In this document: piece by piece, positions 6,786 through 16,366 of the stretch
Layout of the letters: every line of letters begins with the position of its first letter
How positions within the stretch are numbered: position 1 is the stretch's first letter
NCBI GenBank assembly: GCA_964536985.1
Contig: CAZIBG010000004.1
Coordinates: 1-64,000 of the forward strand
Reading direction: 5' to 3'
From: CAZIBG01 sp964536985
Lineage (GTDB): Bacteria; Patescibacteriota; Saccharimonadia; Saccharimonadales; AWTP1-31
Length of the DNA stretch: 64,000 nucleotides
Notes under the pieces: generated by a model
What the model was told of the DNA's origin: nothing
Database searches by the model: none
The model's input: only the letters and a program-made list of their open reading frames with translations
Position numbers and translations under genes: made by a program

Positions 6786-7603
6786 AAGTTTCGGATAACC
6801 TTTGCTTCTACCATGGCTCCATACCAAGCCAGTGTCACGTGTTTGATAATTTCGGGAACTAACTTGTTCCGTACTTGGATCGACAGCTTTGTAGTCCAAC
6901 CTTTTTGGTAATAGCGAGTGTACATGTCTAATGAGGCGATCTCACGGCTGGTTCGCTTGAACCATTCTTCGATTCCCAGCTCTAAGAATGAATCAACTTC
7001 TGCTGGTTCGGGAAGACTATCTGAAAAAGTTAAGGGCGCCATAATGGCTGCAACACCAAACTCGAACATCCCATGTGTGCTGATTAAGCCCTTAGGGCCA
7101 TACATCTTCCAGTTGTTCTTCACCTGCTCTCGTCGCGTCTTGCCTGGTAGTAAGACTTTATTCTTGATACTACTCCGTGTTTCGTTGCCTTCTCCTCCTC
7201 GAAGTTCACTGAGCTTTTCTTCATAGGGATAGTGGTGTGCAGGAGTTAAGCCATCAACAATGGCATGTGAAAGCCAGGCTGCTTCGAAAGCTACCTTTTC
7301 CATGTTCTGCGCTTTAAGTTCTTTGACCAGATATTCGTAATGACGCATGATCTGATCAATGACGACCCTATCGTTGTCGTCAAAAGGGTTAAAGAAGTGC
7401 CACGGTTCATTAACTGATGGGCTTTTCTTTTTGATTCCATCAGGACCATTAACTCCTTCGAAGTGAAGAATCTTTCCCGATTTTGGAAAGAGAGTGTCGT
7501 CTACTATGAGGCTCGATAAGTTGTTGCGAGCGACACGGTCGATTTTTTGATGCGCGCCAGTAATACGCCCCGAAGTCTTATTAAGGGTAGTTCCGGCCCA
7601 CAT
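6782..7603 (-). CDS. Putative zinc-dependent phospholipase C / P1-nuclease-like protein
   Basis: 273 aa. A central helix carries WLSHAIVDGLTPAHHYPYE (~residues 110-128), with His/Asp spacing like the metal-binding helices of the zinc-dependent phospholipase C / S1-P1 nuclease fold; other His residues (HFEG, WHFF, HYEYL) could complete a metal site. No clear signal peptide, so it may act inside the cell or the assignment may be wrong. Stop overlaps the rsmD start as ATGA; it lies 22 nt after recG. Function beyond the fold-level guess is unknown. Confidence 0.55.
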   Translation of the reverse strand: MWAGTTLNKTSGRITGAHQKIDRVARNNLSSLIVDDTLFPKSGKILHFEGVNGPDGIKKKSPSVNEPWHFFNPFDDNDRVVIDQIMRHYEYLVKELKAQNMEKVAFEAAWLSHAIVDGLTPAHHYPYEEKLSELRGGEGNETRSSIKNKVLLPGKTRREQVKNNWKMYGPKGLISTHGMFEFGVAAIMAPLTFSDSLPEPAEVDSFLELGIEEWFKRTSREIASLDMYTRYYQKGWTTKLSIQVRNKLVPEIIKHVTLAWYGAMVEAKVIRNL

Positions 7604-7625
7604 TATAGGTAGCTATATATTTTCA

Positions 7626-9665
7626 TTAGTTTAGGCTGGTTACAGCACGAAGCGATTCGACACGACGAGCTAATTCCTTATATTGTAGCAGTTTTTCATG
7701 GGTATCGATGAATTCTTGAGCTCGTTTGCGGGCTGCGGATATTAGTTTTGTATCAGTTAGCTTAGCTACACGAAGATCTAATTGGCCATGTTGGAGGGTA
7801 CCATATATGGCGCCTGGCCCTCTTAGTTCTAGATCTAGTTCACTGAGCTTGAAGCCATCATTGGTCTGCTCAAATGCTCTGAGCCGCTTGGTTGGAGCTT
7901 TGGAATTACTTAGTACTGGGTAGCAATATCCTTGGTGCTCGCTTCTGCCGACTCGCCCTCGAAGTTGATGAAGCTGAGCTAGGCCAAAACGATCTGCGTT
8001 TTCGATTATCATGGCGCTTGCATTTGGAACGTCTACGCCAACCTCAATTACAGTTGTGGCAACAAGGATATCGTATTTCTTACGGATAAAGTCCTGCATA
8101 ACCTGGGATTTTTCTTCGGCTTTCATTTTGCCATGAAGTAGCCCTACCGAACGGTGTTTAAAGTCAACTTTAGAGAGTGTTTTATAGACCTGCTCTGCCG
8201 ACTTAACACCTTCCAGGGCATGCGACTCATTAACTAGTGGGCAAACAACAAAGACTTGCCGACCTAGATCGATTTGCTTATCGATGTCAGCGTATAGTGT
8301 TTTGCGGGAGTTGGGCGAGATGAGCTTTGTTTTGATGGGGACTCGGTTGCTGGGCTTGGTGGTAATAACTGATATGTCGAGCTCTCCATAAAGCGTTAGG
8401 GCTAGACTACGAGGGATGGGCGTAGCGGTCATTGATAGCACATGAGGCATGTGCCCGGCTTTTATCTGGAGTCGTTTACGTTGCTCCACACCAAAGCGGT
8501 GCTGTTCATCTATAACAACGAGTCCGAGTTTGTGCATGTCTACTGAATCTTGAATAAGTGCGTGGGTGCCGACGATAAATCGTACTTGTCCAGATTTGAT
8601 ATGTTCCCTGGCTTGATCTTTTTGGGTCTTCTTCATGCCACCGACTAGTAAGCTCACTTGGTCTTCATATCCAAGAGGTTTAAGTAAGTTGTAAATGGTC
8701 TCGGCGTGTTGACTGGCCAAGAGTTCGGTAGGTGCCATGAAGGCCACCTGATAGCCCTGCTCCATGGCCATCATTGCCGCCATGCTGGCAACGACCGTTT
8801 TGCCTGATCCCACGTCGCCCTCGACCAGCCGATTCATAGGGTGTTTGGCCTGCATATCTTGATAAATCTGCCATACTACGCGGCGCTGATCGTCGGTGAG
8901 TGTGAAAGGCAGATGCGAAACAAACTGTTTAGCTAGATCTTTGTTGAAAGGAATGTGTAGCGGCTTGTCTTCAAGTGTTTCGTTCTTGATCATTAGTGCC
9001 GTTAGCGTTAGCCCAAAGACCTCTTCGAACCCCAGCCTTTTTTTGGCTGCGTCTAGAAGTTCAGCACTATCCGGAAAATGCAGCGCTAAAATGGCGTCAC
9101 CCCTAGCCATTAACTTTTCTTTACTGATTATCCACGTGGGCAGCGTTTCTGGCAGTTTTCCAATTAGCGGTGCAATCTCATGCACGGCGCGGCGTATCTG
9201 TGCCGACTTAAGCCCCTTAGTCTCCTTATAAACAGGGACAATGCGAGCAGTGCTTACGGGCAATTCATTGGCCTGCTCAGTACCGGGATTCATGATTGCC
9301 ATTTTTTGGTGGCTCAGTTCAAAGTTACCAGAAATAAAGTACTCTTGCCCGCTCTTCATGCTATGAGGGCGGTACGGCTGGTTAAACCATACCAGGCGGA
9401 CGCTACTTGTTTTGTCGCTGGCTACGGCCTCGGTAATGTGCATCCCACGCCTAACAAGGCGGCCTGTAACCTGTTTTATGGTAGCCTTGACGGTCACAGG
9501 GCCAGGCTTGATGGCCACAATGTCCTGGATTACTGAATAATCTTCGTATCGACGAGGATAGTGATTTGCTAAATCTCCAACAGTGAAGATTCCAAGCTGT
9601 TCAAAAAGTTTAGCAGCGGCCGGGCCGATACCTTTAACTTCTGTAATTGAACTTTGCAACGTCAT
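7626..9665 (-). CDS. recG: ATP-dependent DNA helicase RecG
   Basis: Branch-migration helicase that remodels stalled forks. 679 aa. An N-terminal wedge/OB region begins with a helix-hairpin-helix-like stretch (VKGIGPAAAKLFEQLGI). Helicase motif I is GDVGSGKT (~281-288), motif II DEQH (IDEQHRFGVEQR), motif III SMTATPIPR, and motifs V/VI are TTVIEVGVDVPNA and QLRGRVGRS, all typical of RecG. A GATACT lies 8 nt before the ATG as a weak -10. Precedes the PLC-like gene and rsmD. Confidence 0.97.
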   Translation of the reverse strand: MTLQSSITEVKGIGPAAAKLFEQLGIFTVGDLANHYPRRYEDYSVIQDIVAIKPGPVTVKATIKQVTGRLVRRGMHITEAVASDKTSSVRLVWFNQPYRPHSMKSGQEYFISGNFELSHQKMAIMNPGTEQANELPVSTARIVPVYKETKGLKSAQIRRAVHEIAPLIGKLPETLPTWIISKEKLMARGDAILALHFPDSAELLDAAKKRLGFEEVFGLTLTALMIKNETLEDKPLHIPFNKDLAKQFVSHLPFTLTDDQRRVVWQIYQDMQAKHPMNRLVEGDVGSGKTVVASMAAMMAMEQGYQVAFMAPTELLASQHAETIYNLLKPLGYEDQVSLLVGGMKKTQKDQAREHIKSGQVRFIVGTHALIQDSVDMHKLGLVVIDEQHRFGVEQRKRLQIKAGHMPHVLSMTATPIPRSLALTLYGELDISVITTKPSNRVPIKTKLISPNSRKTLYADIDKQIDLGRQVFVVCPLVNESHALEGVKSAEQVYKTLSKVDFKHRSVGLLHGKMKAEEKSQVMQDFIRKKYDILVATTVIEVGVDVPNASAMIIENADRFGLAQLHQLRGRVGRSEHQGYCYPVLSNSKAPTKRLRAFEQTNDGFKLSELDLELRGPGAIYGTLQHGQLDLRVAKLTDTKLISAARKRAQEFIDTHEKLLQYKELARRVESLRAVTSLN

Positions 9666-9729
9666 ACATCAATAGTATCAATACATCATCACTTAAACTG
9701 CTGTGTAAATTACGAAACTGATCGGATGA

Positions 9730-10503
9730 TTAGGATGCCTTGCGGACGAGTAGGAAGGTGCTTGGACCAAAAAACGACTTAGCCAATGGCTTCTGCATAA
9801 CTGATTCAAGTTGTAGCATAACGGCCTGAGGAACGATCTTTTTGAGAGCTGGGCTGCGTAAGTTGGATACAGATAAGATCTTCTCGACCTTCAGCCCGGC
9901 ATGGGCTAGCTGCTTGATGACCGTTCGTGGGTTGTGGTTTACGAAGGCAATCTCGCTGTCCTTTTTGTTCTGTTCAGAACGAATATCAATCGGCTCTGTA
10001 GGGAGCTTCTTGCCTTTCAGAAGGTATTTAACCCGGTTACGAGCATGAGTGTTATTAGCGATTTCTAGAATTAGATATCCGTCGTCGGTAAGAACGCGTT
10101 TGAGTTCGGAGAATTCCACTGTTGGATCCGGCAAGTGGTGCATAACGCGGATCATGGTAATGAGATCAAGTGAGTTGTCTTTGAACTTAAGGTCATCGGC
10201 TTGAGTCAGTTTCATGTCTACCTCTGGATGATCTTTGAGGAAATCCTTACCAATATCAAGCTGTTGTTGGCTCGGCTCGGCAAGAGTGACCTTATCGGCA
10301 TACTGTTCAAGGAAGATACAAAGTCTTCCATAGCCGCCGCCGATATCTGCTGCATGTTTAAAATGCTTTCCTTTGAGTAGCCGGCTGATAGCGATGCGCT
10401 CAGACTCGTTTTCGTAGTCACGTCCGTCCCAGTACTTTAGATAGTTATGTGACGCGTCATTGTATTGGTCGGCTTTTTTCTTGGCTGTTTTATTTTGAGG
10501 CAT
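9730..10503 (-). CDS. Class I SAM-dependent methyltransferase
   Basis: 257 aa Rossmann-fold methyltransferase. Motif I is AADIGGGYGRLCIFLE, followed by the acidic strand VTLAEPS, and post-motifs DLITMIRVMHHLPDP and LKRVLTDDGYLILEI; this is the Methyltransf_11/25 layout. The first 50 residues contain DASHNYLKYWDGRDYENESE, as in small-molecule methyltransferases. The substrate cannot be read from sequence. A Shine-Dalgarno (CAGGAAA) is present but with a long spacing (~14 nt). It lies 55 nt after tyrS with a possible TATAAT (10551-10556) between them. Confidence 0.8.
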   Translation of the reverse strand: MPQNKTAKKKADQYNDASHNYLKYWDGRDYENESERIAISRLLKGKHFKHAADIGGGYGRLCIFLEQYADKVTLAEPSQQQLDIGKDFLKDHPEVDMKLTQADDLKFKDNSLDLITMIRVMHHLPDPTVEFSELKRVLTDDGYLILEIANNTHARNRVKYLLKGKKLPTEPIDIRSEQNKKDSEIAFVNHNPRTVIKQLAHAGLKVEKILSVSNLRSPALKKIVPQAVMLQLESVMQKPLAKSFFGPSTFLLVRKAS

Positions 10504-10558
10504 TATTAATATCCGTTTCCTGAATTATTTTAGATTGATTACTTGATCAAATTATACA

Positions 10559-11809
10559 CTACAGCGTAACGACAATTTGAGCGTTTTTACCGCGTCGTAG
10601 CACTACATTGCCGGCCACCGCATCAGAAGCGGACAATGTGGTTTGATCGGTGACCTGCACGCCATTTATGTAAACAGCTTTGCTCTCGAGGAACCTGCGA
10701 GCCTCGCCTTTAGATGATGCCAAAGAGCCCTCGACAAGGATATCTACTAACGAATCGCCGTCTTTTGCCTGGATGTTTGCGAGTTCGTTTTTGAGTGTCT
10801 CGAAATCTTCTGAAGTGAGTTTGTCATACGACTCACCACCGAAAAGTACTTTTGTTACTCTTTTAACACTCTCTGCAACTTCCTCTCCGTGGACGAATTT
10901 TGTTACTTCATAAGCAAGCGTTTTTTGAGCTAATCTTATCGATCGATCTTCGTTAAAACGTCTCATGACGTCTTCGATGAATTCTTCGTCTAGTTCTGTG
11001 TAAATCCTAAGATACTCATCTACACCTTCGTCGTCTAGGTTGAGCCAAAATTGGTACATTTTGTAAGGACTAGTTTGTTTGGGATCAATCCAGATGGCCC
11101 CATCTTCGGACTTACCGAACTTTACGCCTGTTGACTTGTTAACTACTAGTGGGATTGTCCAGACGTGCGCGGTTTGACCTGTTATACGCCTAATCAGATC
11201 AACACCGGCAATGGAGTTTCCCCATTGGTCGGCACCGCAGAGCTGTAGGGTTACACCCTTCTCGCGGTTTAAGTGCAAGAAGTCGTAGGCTTGAATTAAT
11301 GAATAGCTAAACTCGGCGTAGCTGATGCCCGAACCTTCTTCGCTGAGACGTGACTGGACGAATTCACGGTTAACCATTTGGCGCATGGGGACATGCTTGC
11401 CAACAGTGCTGAGGAAATCAATGTAATTGATGTCTTTAAACCAGTCGTGGTTGTCTACTACTTCGAATTCAACATCTCCAAGGAGTGACTTGTACTGTGC
11501 CACAATTCCGGCCTTATTTTTATCAATTTCTTCTCGTGTTTTGAGATTTCGCTCATCCTTTTTGCCATCAGGGTCACCAATCAGTCCTGTTGCGCCGCCT
11601 ACCAGGATTATCGCTTTATGGCCATGCTTAATGAAGGCGCGGACCATCATAATAGAAGCTAGGTTGCCAATTGTCATTGAAGATGCGCTAGGATCAACTC
11701 CAAAGTAAAACGTTATTGGATCGGAATCTAATTGTGTGATGTCTTTGTAAGTGGTTTGGTTTACGAAACCACGTTTTGTTAGTTCTTGGCTTAAGGTCAT
11801 TTTGCTCAT
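10559..11809 (-). CDS. tyrS: Tyrosyl-tRNA synthetase
   Basis: Class I synthetase charging tRNA-Tyr. 416 aa, bacterial type with a C-terminal S4 RNA-binding domain (EARRFLESKAVYINGVQV). The tyrosine pocket motif (QAYDFLHL...LQLCGADQWGN) and the KMSKS-loop equivalent KFGKS (230-234) are present. Oddly, the HIGH signature reads TIGN (46-49), replacing both histidines. A TATAAT ends 7 nt before the ATG, so a leaderless message is predicted and there is no room for a leader attenuator here. Confidence 0.96.
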   Translation of the reverse strand: MSKMTLSQELTKRGFVNQTTYKDITQLDSDPITFYFGVDPSASSMTIGNLASIMMVRAFIKHGHKAIILVGGATGLIGDPDGKKDERNLKTREEIDKNKAGIVAQYKSLLGDVEFEVVDNHDWFKDINYIDFLSTVGKHVPMRQMVNREFVQSRLSEEGSGISYAEFSYSLIQAYDFLHLNREKGVTLQLCGADQWGNSIAGVDLIRRITGQTAHVWTIPLVVNKSTGVKFGKSEDGAIWIDPKQTSPYKMYQFWLNLDDEGVDEYLRIYTELDEEFIEDVMRRFNEDRSIRLAQKTLAYEVTKFVHGEEVAESVKRVTKVLFGGESYDKLTSEDFETLKNELANIQAKDGDSLVDILVEGSLASSKGEARRFLESKAVYINGVQVTDQTTLSASDAVAGNVVLRRGKNAQIVVTL

Positions 11810-11816
11810 CTTACAG

Positions 11817-11822
11817 ATTATA
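11817..11822 (-). promoter_or_regulatory. tyrS -10 element
   Basis: Consensus TATAAT ending 7 nt before the tyrS ATG; no convincing -35. Confidence 0.5.
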
Positions 11823-11898
11823 AAGCATATACTCTAAGACTTCTATGGCCGGCAAACTCAGAGGTTATGTTTTTCAGGTTGTTTATCGGAAAATTTGG

Positions 11899-11920
11899 TA
11901 TACTGATGTAATCAAAGGAG
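11899..11920 (+). promoter_or_regulatory. -10 and ribosome binding site of the PBP gene
   Basis: TATACT (11899-11904) followed by AAAGGAG (11914-11920). The Shine-Dalgarno is 14 nt before the ATG at 11935, longer than usual, but an in-frame TAA at 11929-11931 excludes a start nearer to it. Confidence 0.5.
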
Positions 11921-11934
11921 CATCAATATAACCC

Positions 11935-14900
11935 ATGAGCACCTCTAGTAGTTCCGGTCGAAATCGACCATCACGCAGTAGTAAAGTCCATGTCACCAAG
12001 AGTGGAAAAACCATCAAGCTCAACAGGAGTCTGGGCGACCGCATTGGTGCACAAAAGAATGCCAAGGCTAACCGTAAAGCTCTTCGGCAAGCTGACCTCC
12101 CCAAAGATAGAATTAGAAGGTTCTTGTACCACTTCCAGCCAAAACGAATGTACAAGTACTGGTTCAGTCGTGATGGTGCTCTTATGGCTCTTAAACTTAT
12201 GGGCGTTGGACTTATTGCTGGCTTCTTGCTACTTGTTGGCCTATTTGCCTATTTTCGTAAAGATTTACCGAACCTCCGTGATGTAAAGGGCAATCAATTT
12301 GGTGGAAGTGTCCGATACTACGACCGCACAGGTAAAACCCTTCTCTGGGAAGATTATGATGCCATTAAGCGTTTGCCTGTAGAAGACGTCGAAATTAGCC
12401 AGTATGTTAAAGATGCCACCGTAGCTATTGAAGACAAAGATTTCTTCAAACACGGTGGTTTTGACGTACGAGGTATCTTACGAGCCGGTGTTAGTAACGT
12501 TACTGGCGGTGGAAACACTCAGGGTGGATCAACCATTACCCAGCAGCTGGTTAAGTTAACACAAAACTGGACCCGGGATCGTTCATATAGCCGCAAGGCC
12601 AAAGAATTAATTTTGTCGGTTGAGTTAGAGCGTAACTATTCTAAGCAAGAGATCCTAGCTGGCTACTTAAACACCGCTCCTTATGGAAACGTTCAGTACG
12701 GTGTAGAAGCGGCAACCCGCGATTATTTCCAGAAAGCCGCAAAAGACCTAACGCTCGATGAAGCAGCTTTTTTGGCAGCTATTCCTCAGTCACCTTCATA
12801 CTACTCGCCATACGGTGCTTACTATAAGTCCAACATTGAAGAGTCTCGTGGGGCGCTTATTGGACGTCAGCACTATGTACTTACACTAATGGCTCAACAA
12901 GGCATGATCACGGCTAAGCAACGTGATGAAGCCAAGAAGGTTGATACGCTGGCTAAGGTTAAAGAGCCTCAAGCCAAGTATGCCGGTATGAAGGCTCCAT
13001 GGTTCGTCTTGGCTGCAAAGAAACAACTCGAAGAGCAGCGTGGCGTTGACTCGGCACAAGTTGGTGGCTGGACCATAACCACTACTCTTGATCTAGACAA
13101 GCAGGCCAGTGCCGAGAAGCAGGTTGCTAAGGGTATCGTTCAGATTCGAAAACAAGGTGGCGATGTAGCGGCTTTTGCAGCCGAAGATGTTAAAACGGGG
13201 CAAATGGTAGCCCTTGTAGGTGGGGTCGACTTTACAAACAAAGAGTTTGGTCAGTTTAACTACGCTAACCGTCCACTGCCTCCAGGTTCGAGCTTCAAGC
13301 CTTATGACTATGTATCTTTGATCGATAGTAAGCAAAACGTTGGTGCCGGTTCCGTTATCTTTGATAACCAAGGACCAATTAACGGCGGTAATGCCGGAAG
13401 CTATCCATGTACTAACAAAAAACAACCCCGACAAGATCCCGGCGGAAGTGGTTTCTGCTTGTGGGACTATGACTTCTTCTACCCTGGCCCACTAACTCTC
13501 CGTTATTCTCTTGGTGGATCACGAAACGTTCCAGCTGTTAAAGCGATGCTGATGGCGGGAGTTGATAAGACAATTGACACTGCCGAAAAGCTTGGCCTCA
13601 AGAGTGGATACAAGTGTTACGAGGATGAAGGCTACACAGTCGAGGGGCAGTGCTACTTGTCTGCAGCTATTGGTGATGGCGCATTCTTGCGGCTAGACGA
13701 ACATGTCCACGGCTACGGAAGTTTGTCTCGTAATGGTGTTAATATCCCACAGACATATATTCTTAAGATCACTGACTCATCCAACAAAACTCTGAGCGAA
13801 TGGAAGCCAACAAAGGGCACTCAAGTAGTCCGTCCCGACTCGGCTTACATAGTTTCTGACATGCTCAGCGACCCGAATGCCAGTTACTTTGCTGCCGGTC
13901 GTAAGCCACACCGATATAAGGGCTGGAAGTTTGCTATGAAGACCGGAACGACCAACGACAACAAAGATGGTTGGATGATGGGCTATTCTCCTCAGTACTC
14001 TGCTGGTGTATGGGTTGGCTATCACACCCGACAAAAAGTTATGAGCGGAACCATGGAAGCTATGACTCAACCAATATGGCAAGGTTGGATGAACGAAGCT
14101 CATGACAATATCAAGCCATTCGATTGGGAAAAACCAAAGGGTATTCAGACTCTTCCTGCCTATGTCGTTCGCTCTAAGCCGAGTAGCAAGACGGCTGGTG
14201 CAGTAATTCCTAGTGCTGCTACCGACATTTACCCATCATGGTACAAGCCTAACGCTAAGCTCAGCACAACTGATCAGATTATCGATAAGGTATCTGGTAA
14301 GTTAGCTACCGAGTGTACGCCAGAAGCCGCAAAGGAAAAGACCAATGGAGCATCTGCTAATCAGTTCTCGATTGATACCATCATCAGTGGCGGCAACCCA
14401 TCCGGTGCTAATGGCGAAGAAGACGATGTTCACAAATGTGACGATGTAAAACCTCAGATATCTTTGAATGTTTCACCGTCAGGCTCTAACTACAACTTAT
14501 CTGTTAATGTTAGCCAAGGAACGCATCCAATTGCTAGTGAAAAGTTCCAAGGAACCGTTAACTACGTTGTAGACGGTCAGATTGTTCAGTCCTTCCCTAT
14601 TGGTGGACCTGGCTCTGGTCTTGCAAGCTTTAGCTATACGCCAAACTTCACTGGATCAAAGAACATCTACGCACAAATAATCGATAGCGCCTTGTACGAC
14701 GCCGCTAGCTCAGAAAGCTCAATAACAAGTTCAGGAGTATCTTCAGGAACATTTACGGCCAAGGTTACAAGTGCAGGAGGCGGAAACTATAATGTCAGCT
14801 GGACCGGTGGAGTTGGAACTGTAACGATCTATAAATCTAATGGCACAACCGTCATTTGTAGCGCTCTTGCATCAGCAGGTGCTTGCCCTGGTAGCTACCT

Positions 14901-14973
14901 GGCAACAAATTTTGTTGGTGGAGGGGTCGCTAAAGACAGCGACGGCAACACTGTTGGAATATCAGGTCCGTAA
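11935..14973 (+). CDS. Class A penicillin-binding protein (transglycosylase/transpeptidase)
   Basis: Bifunctional peptidoglycan synthase, 1012 aa. A basic cytoplasmic tail (1-80) leads to one membrane helix (~81-107). The GT51 glycosyltransferase follows with catalytic Glu in AIEDKDFFKH (E166) and GGSTITQQLVK (~198-207). The transpeptidase has SxxK at 452-455 (SSFK), SxN in GGSRN, and KTGT at 669-672. After ~residue 770 a Ser/Gly/Asn-rich region with beta-sandwich-like stretches (ISLNVSPSGSNYNLSVNVS and a second repeat) suggests Ig/FN3-like extracellular domains. Monocistronic; convergent with radA 5 nt away. Equivalent to PBP1a/PonA in function. Confidence 0.95.
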   Translation: MSTSSSSGRNRPSRSSKVHVTKSGKTIKLNRSLGDRIGAQKNAKANRKALRQADLPKDRIRRFLYHFQPKRMYKYWFSRDGALMALKLMGVGLIAGFLLLVGLFAYFRKDLPNLRDVKGNQFGGSVRYYDRTGKTLLWEDYDAIKRLPVEDVEISQYVKDATVAIEDKDFFKHGGFDVRGILRAGVSNVTGGGNTQGGSTITQQLVKLTQNWTRDRSYSRKAKELILSVELERNYSKQEILAGYLNTAPYGNVQYGVEAATRDYFQKAAKDLTLDEAAFLAAIPQSPSYYSPYGAYYKSNIEESRGALIGRQHYVLTLMAQQGMITAKQRDEAKKVDTLAKVKEPQAKYAGMKAPWFVLAAKKQLEEQRGVDSAQVGGWTITTTLDLDKQASAEKQVAKGIVQIRKQGGDVAAFAAEDVKTGQMVALVGGVDFTNKEFGQFNYANRPLPPGSSFKPYDYVSLIDSKQNVGAGSVIFDNQGPINGGNAGSYPCTNKKQPRQDPGGSGFCLWDYDFFYPGPLTLRYSLGGSRNVPAVKAMLMAGVDKTIDTAEKLGLKSGYKCYEDEGYTVEGQCYLSAAIGDGAFLRLDEHVHGYGSLSRNGVNIPQTYILKITDSSNKTLSEWKPTKGTQVVRPDSAYIVSDMLSDPNASYFAAGRKPHRYKGWKFAMKTGTTNDNKDGWMMGYSPQYSAGVWVGYHTRQKVMSGTMEAMTQPIWQGWMNEAHDNIKPFDWEKPKGIQTLPAYVVRSKPSSKTAGAVIPSAATDIYPSWYKPNAKLSTTDQIIDKVSGKLATECTPEAAKEKTNGASANQFSIDTIISGGNPSGANGEEDDVHKCDDVKPQISLNVSPSGSNYNLSVNVSQGTHPIASEKFQGTVNYVVDGQIVQSFPIGGPGSGLASFSYTPNFTGSKNIYAQIIDSALYDAASSESSITSSGVSSGTFTAKVTSAGGGNYNVSWTGGVGTVTIYKSNGTTVICSALASAGACPGSYLATNFVGGGVAKDSDGNTVGISGP

Positions 14974-14978
14974 CAGAC

Positions 14979-16331
14979 TCAACTATCTTTTTCGAGGAAT
15001 GAATTTAAGGCGGTGCGAACCGTCGATACGGTAAATAGTTCTTTAGGTGCTTTACCGCCACGAACTACTGGCCCGATAGCGCCGTCAAAGCCAAGCTTTG
15101 TAGCTTCAGCGACACGCTTTTCGATAAATGGTACATGGCGTACTTCGCCGCTAAGCCCTAGTTCTCCAAACACGACGGCGTTCTTTTTGAGCTGTAGTCC
15201 CTTGCTTGCACTGGCGATAGCCATAACCACGGCCAGGTCGGCTGCTGGCTCAGATATTTTGATGCCTCCTACAATGTTGATGTATATGTCTTGGTCGGCT
15301 AAATTGAGCTTGGTACGACGTTCAAGCATGGCAACAAGCAAGTTTACGCGGTTGAGGTCAATGCCGCTTGCAGCCCGCTTAGGATAGCCATATGAGGTCT
15401 TATTGACCAAGGCCTGAACTTCTACCAGTAGTGGCCGACTTCCTTCCATGGTGGCTAAAACTACCGAGCCATCACTTACTTGTCGTTCGGCCAACAGTGC
15501 TGCAGATGGATTGGATACAGGTTGGAGTCCGCTATCGAGCATCTCGAAGATTCCTGCCTCGTTGGTGGAACCGTAACGATTCTTTACCCCTCTTAGCAAC
15601 TTAAATCCACCATATCGGTCGCCTTCTAGTTGCAGGACAACGTCTACGACATGCTCTAGTACTTTGGGGCCGGCAATGGAGCCTTCTTTTGTTACATGAC
15701 CAACCAGGACCAGCGCTGTGTTAGTTTGCTTAGCAACAACACTGAGTAAGTGAGTACAGTTGGTTATCTGGCTAACCGTGCCAGGAGCGGAGGCGATATT
15801 ACTGGTACTGACCGTCTGGATAGAGTCGACGATAACAAGCTTATAATTACCCTCGGCCATAGTAGCAGCAATGTCGTCTGCGCTATCACTCGAAACAAGG
15901 TCAAGCTTCCCGCCCTTAACTTTAAGTCTGTCGGCACGGAGTGCAATTTGATGGGCCGACTCCTCTCCGCTGACATAAAGCACGGGATGATCTTGGCTGA
16001 TGGCGGCTGCGAGTTGTAAAAGGATGGTACTTTTACCAATACCCGGCTGTCCAGCAATTAGGTTTACACTACCTGATACAAATCCACCGCCTAGAACAGT
16101 GTCTACTTCTGATATGTGGGTAGACAGGCGGGGTTCTCTTTTGGCAGAAGCAACTTTGCTGAGACTGGTGGGAGTAAGATTATGTCCAGCTTTTGTTGCG
16201 GCAGCAATAGTACTGACAAGTAGTTGTTCCTGTAATGTGTTCCATTCGCCACATGACTGGCAACGACCTGTCCAAGTACCCGTTATGGCGCCACAATTAC
16301 TACACTCGTATCTAACACTCTTTTTTGCCAT
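14979..16331 (-). CDS. radA: DNA repair protein RadA
   Basis: RecA-related ATPase/helicase that helps process recombination intermediates. 450 aa with an N-terminal C4 zinc finger (C10, C13, C24, C27 in YECSNCG...GRCQSCGEW), Walker A GQPGIGKST (~93-101), the RadA-specific KNRFG motif as KNRYGST, and a C-terminal Lon-protease-like domain (DIYINIVGGIKISEPAADLAV...GELGLSGEVRHV). Shine-Dalgarno AAGGGGAT 5 nt before the ATG. Confidence 0.97.
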   Translation of the reverse strand: MAKKSVRYECSNCGAITGTWTGRCQSCGEWNTLQEQLLVSTIAAATKAGHNLTPTSLSKVASAKREPRLSTHISEVDTVLGGGFVSGSVNLIAGQPGIGKSTILLQLAAAISQDHPVLYVSGEESAHQIALRADRLKVKGGKLDLVSSDSADDIAATMAEGNYKLVIVDSIQTVSTSNIASAPGTVSQITNCTHLLSVVAKQTNTALVLVGHVTKEGSIAGPKVLEHVVDVVLQLEGDRYGGFKLLRGVKNRYGSTNEAGIFEMLDSGLQPVSNPSAALLAERQVSDGSVVLATMEGSRPLLVEVQALVNKTSYGYPKRAASGIDLNRVNLLVAMLERRTKLNLADQDIYINIVGGIKISEPAADLAVVMAIASASKGLQLKKNAVVFGELGLSGEVRHVPFIEKRVAEATKLGFDGAIGPVVRGGKAPKELFTVSTVRTALNSFLEKDS

Positions 16332-16366
16332 CTAATCCCCTTAGACTTGTATAGTACACCGAAAAC

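Noticed and set aside
9180..9536. Plus-strand ORF of 118 aa antisense to recG
   Set aside because: Mirror of recG coding sequence; no domain, promoter or ribosome site.
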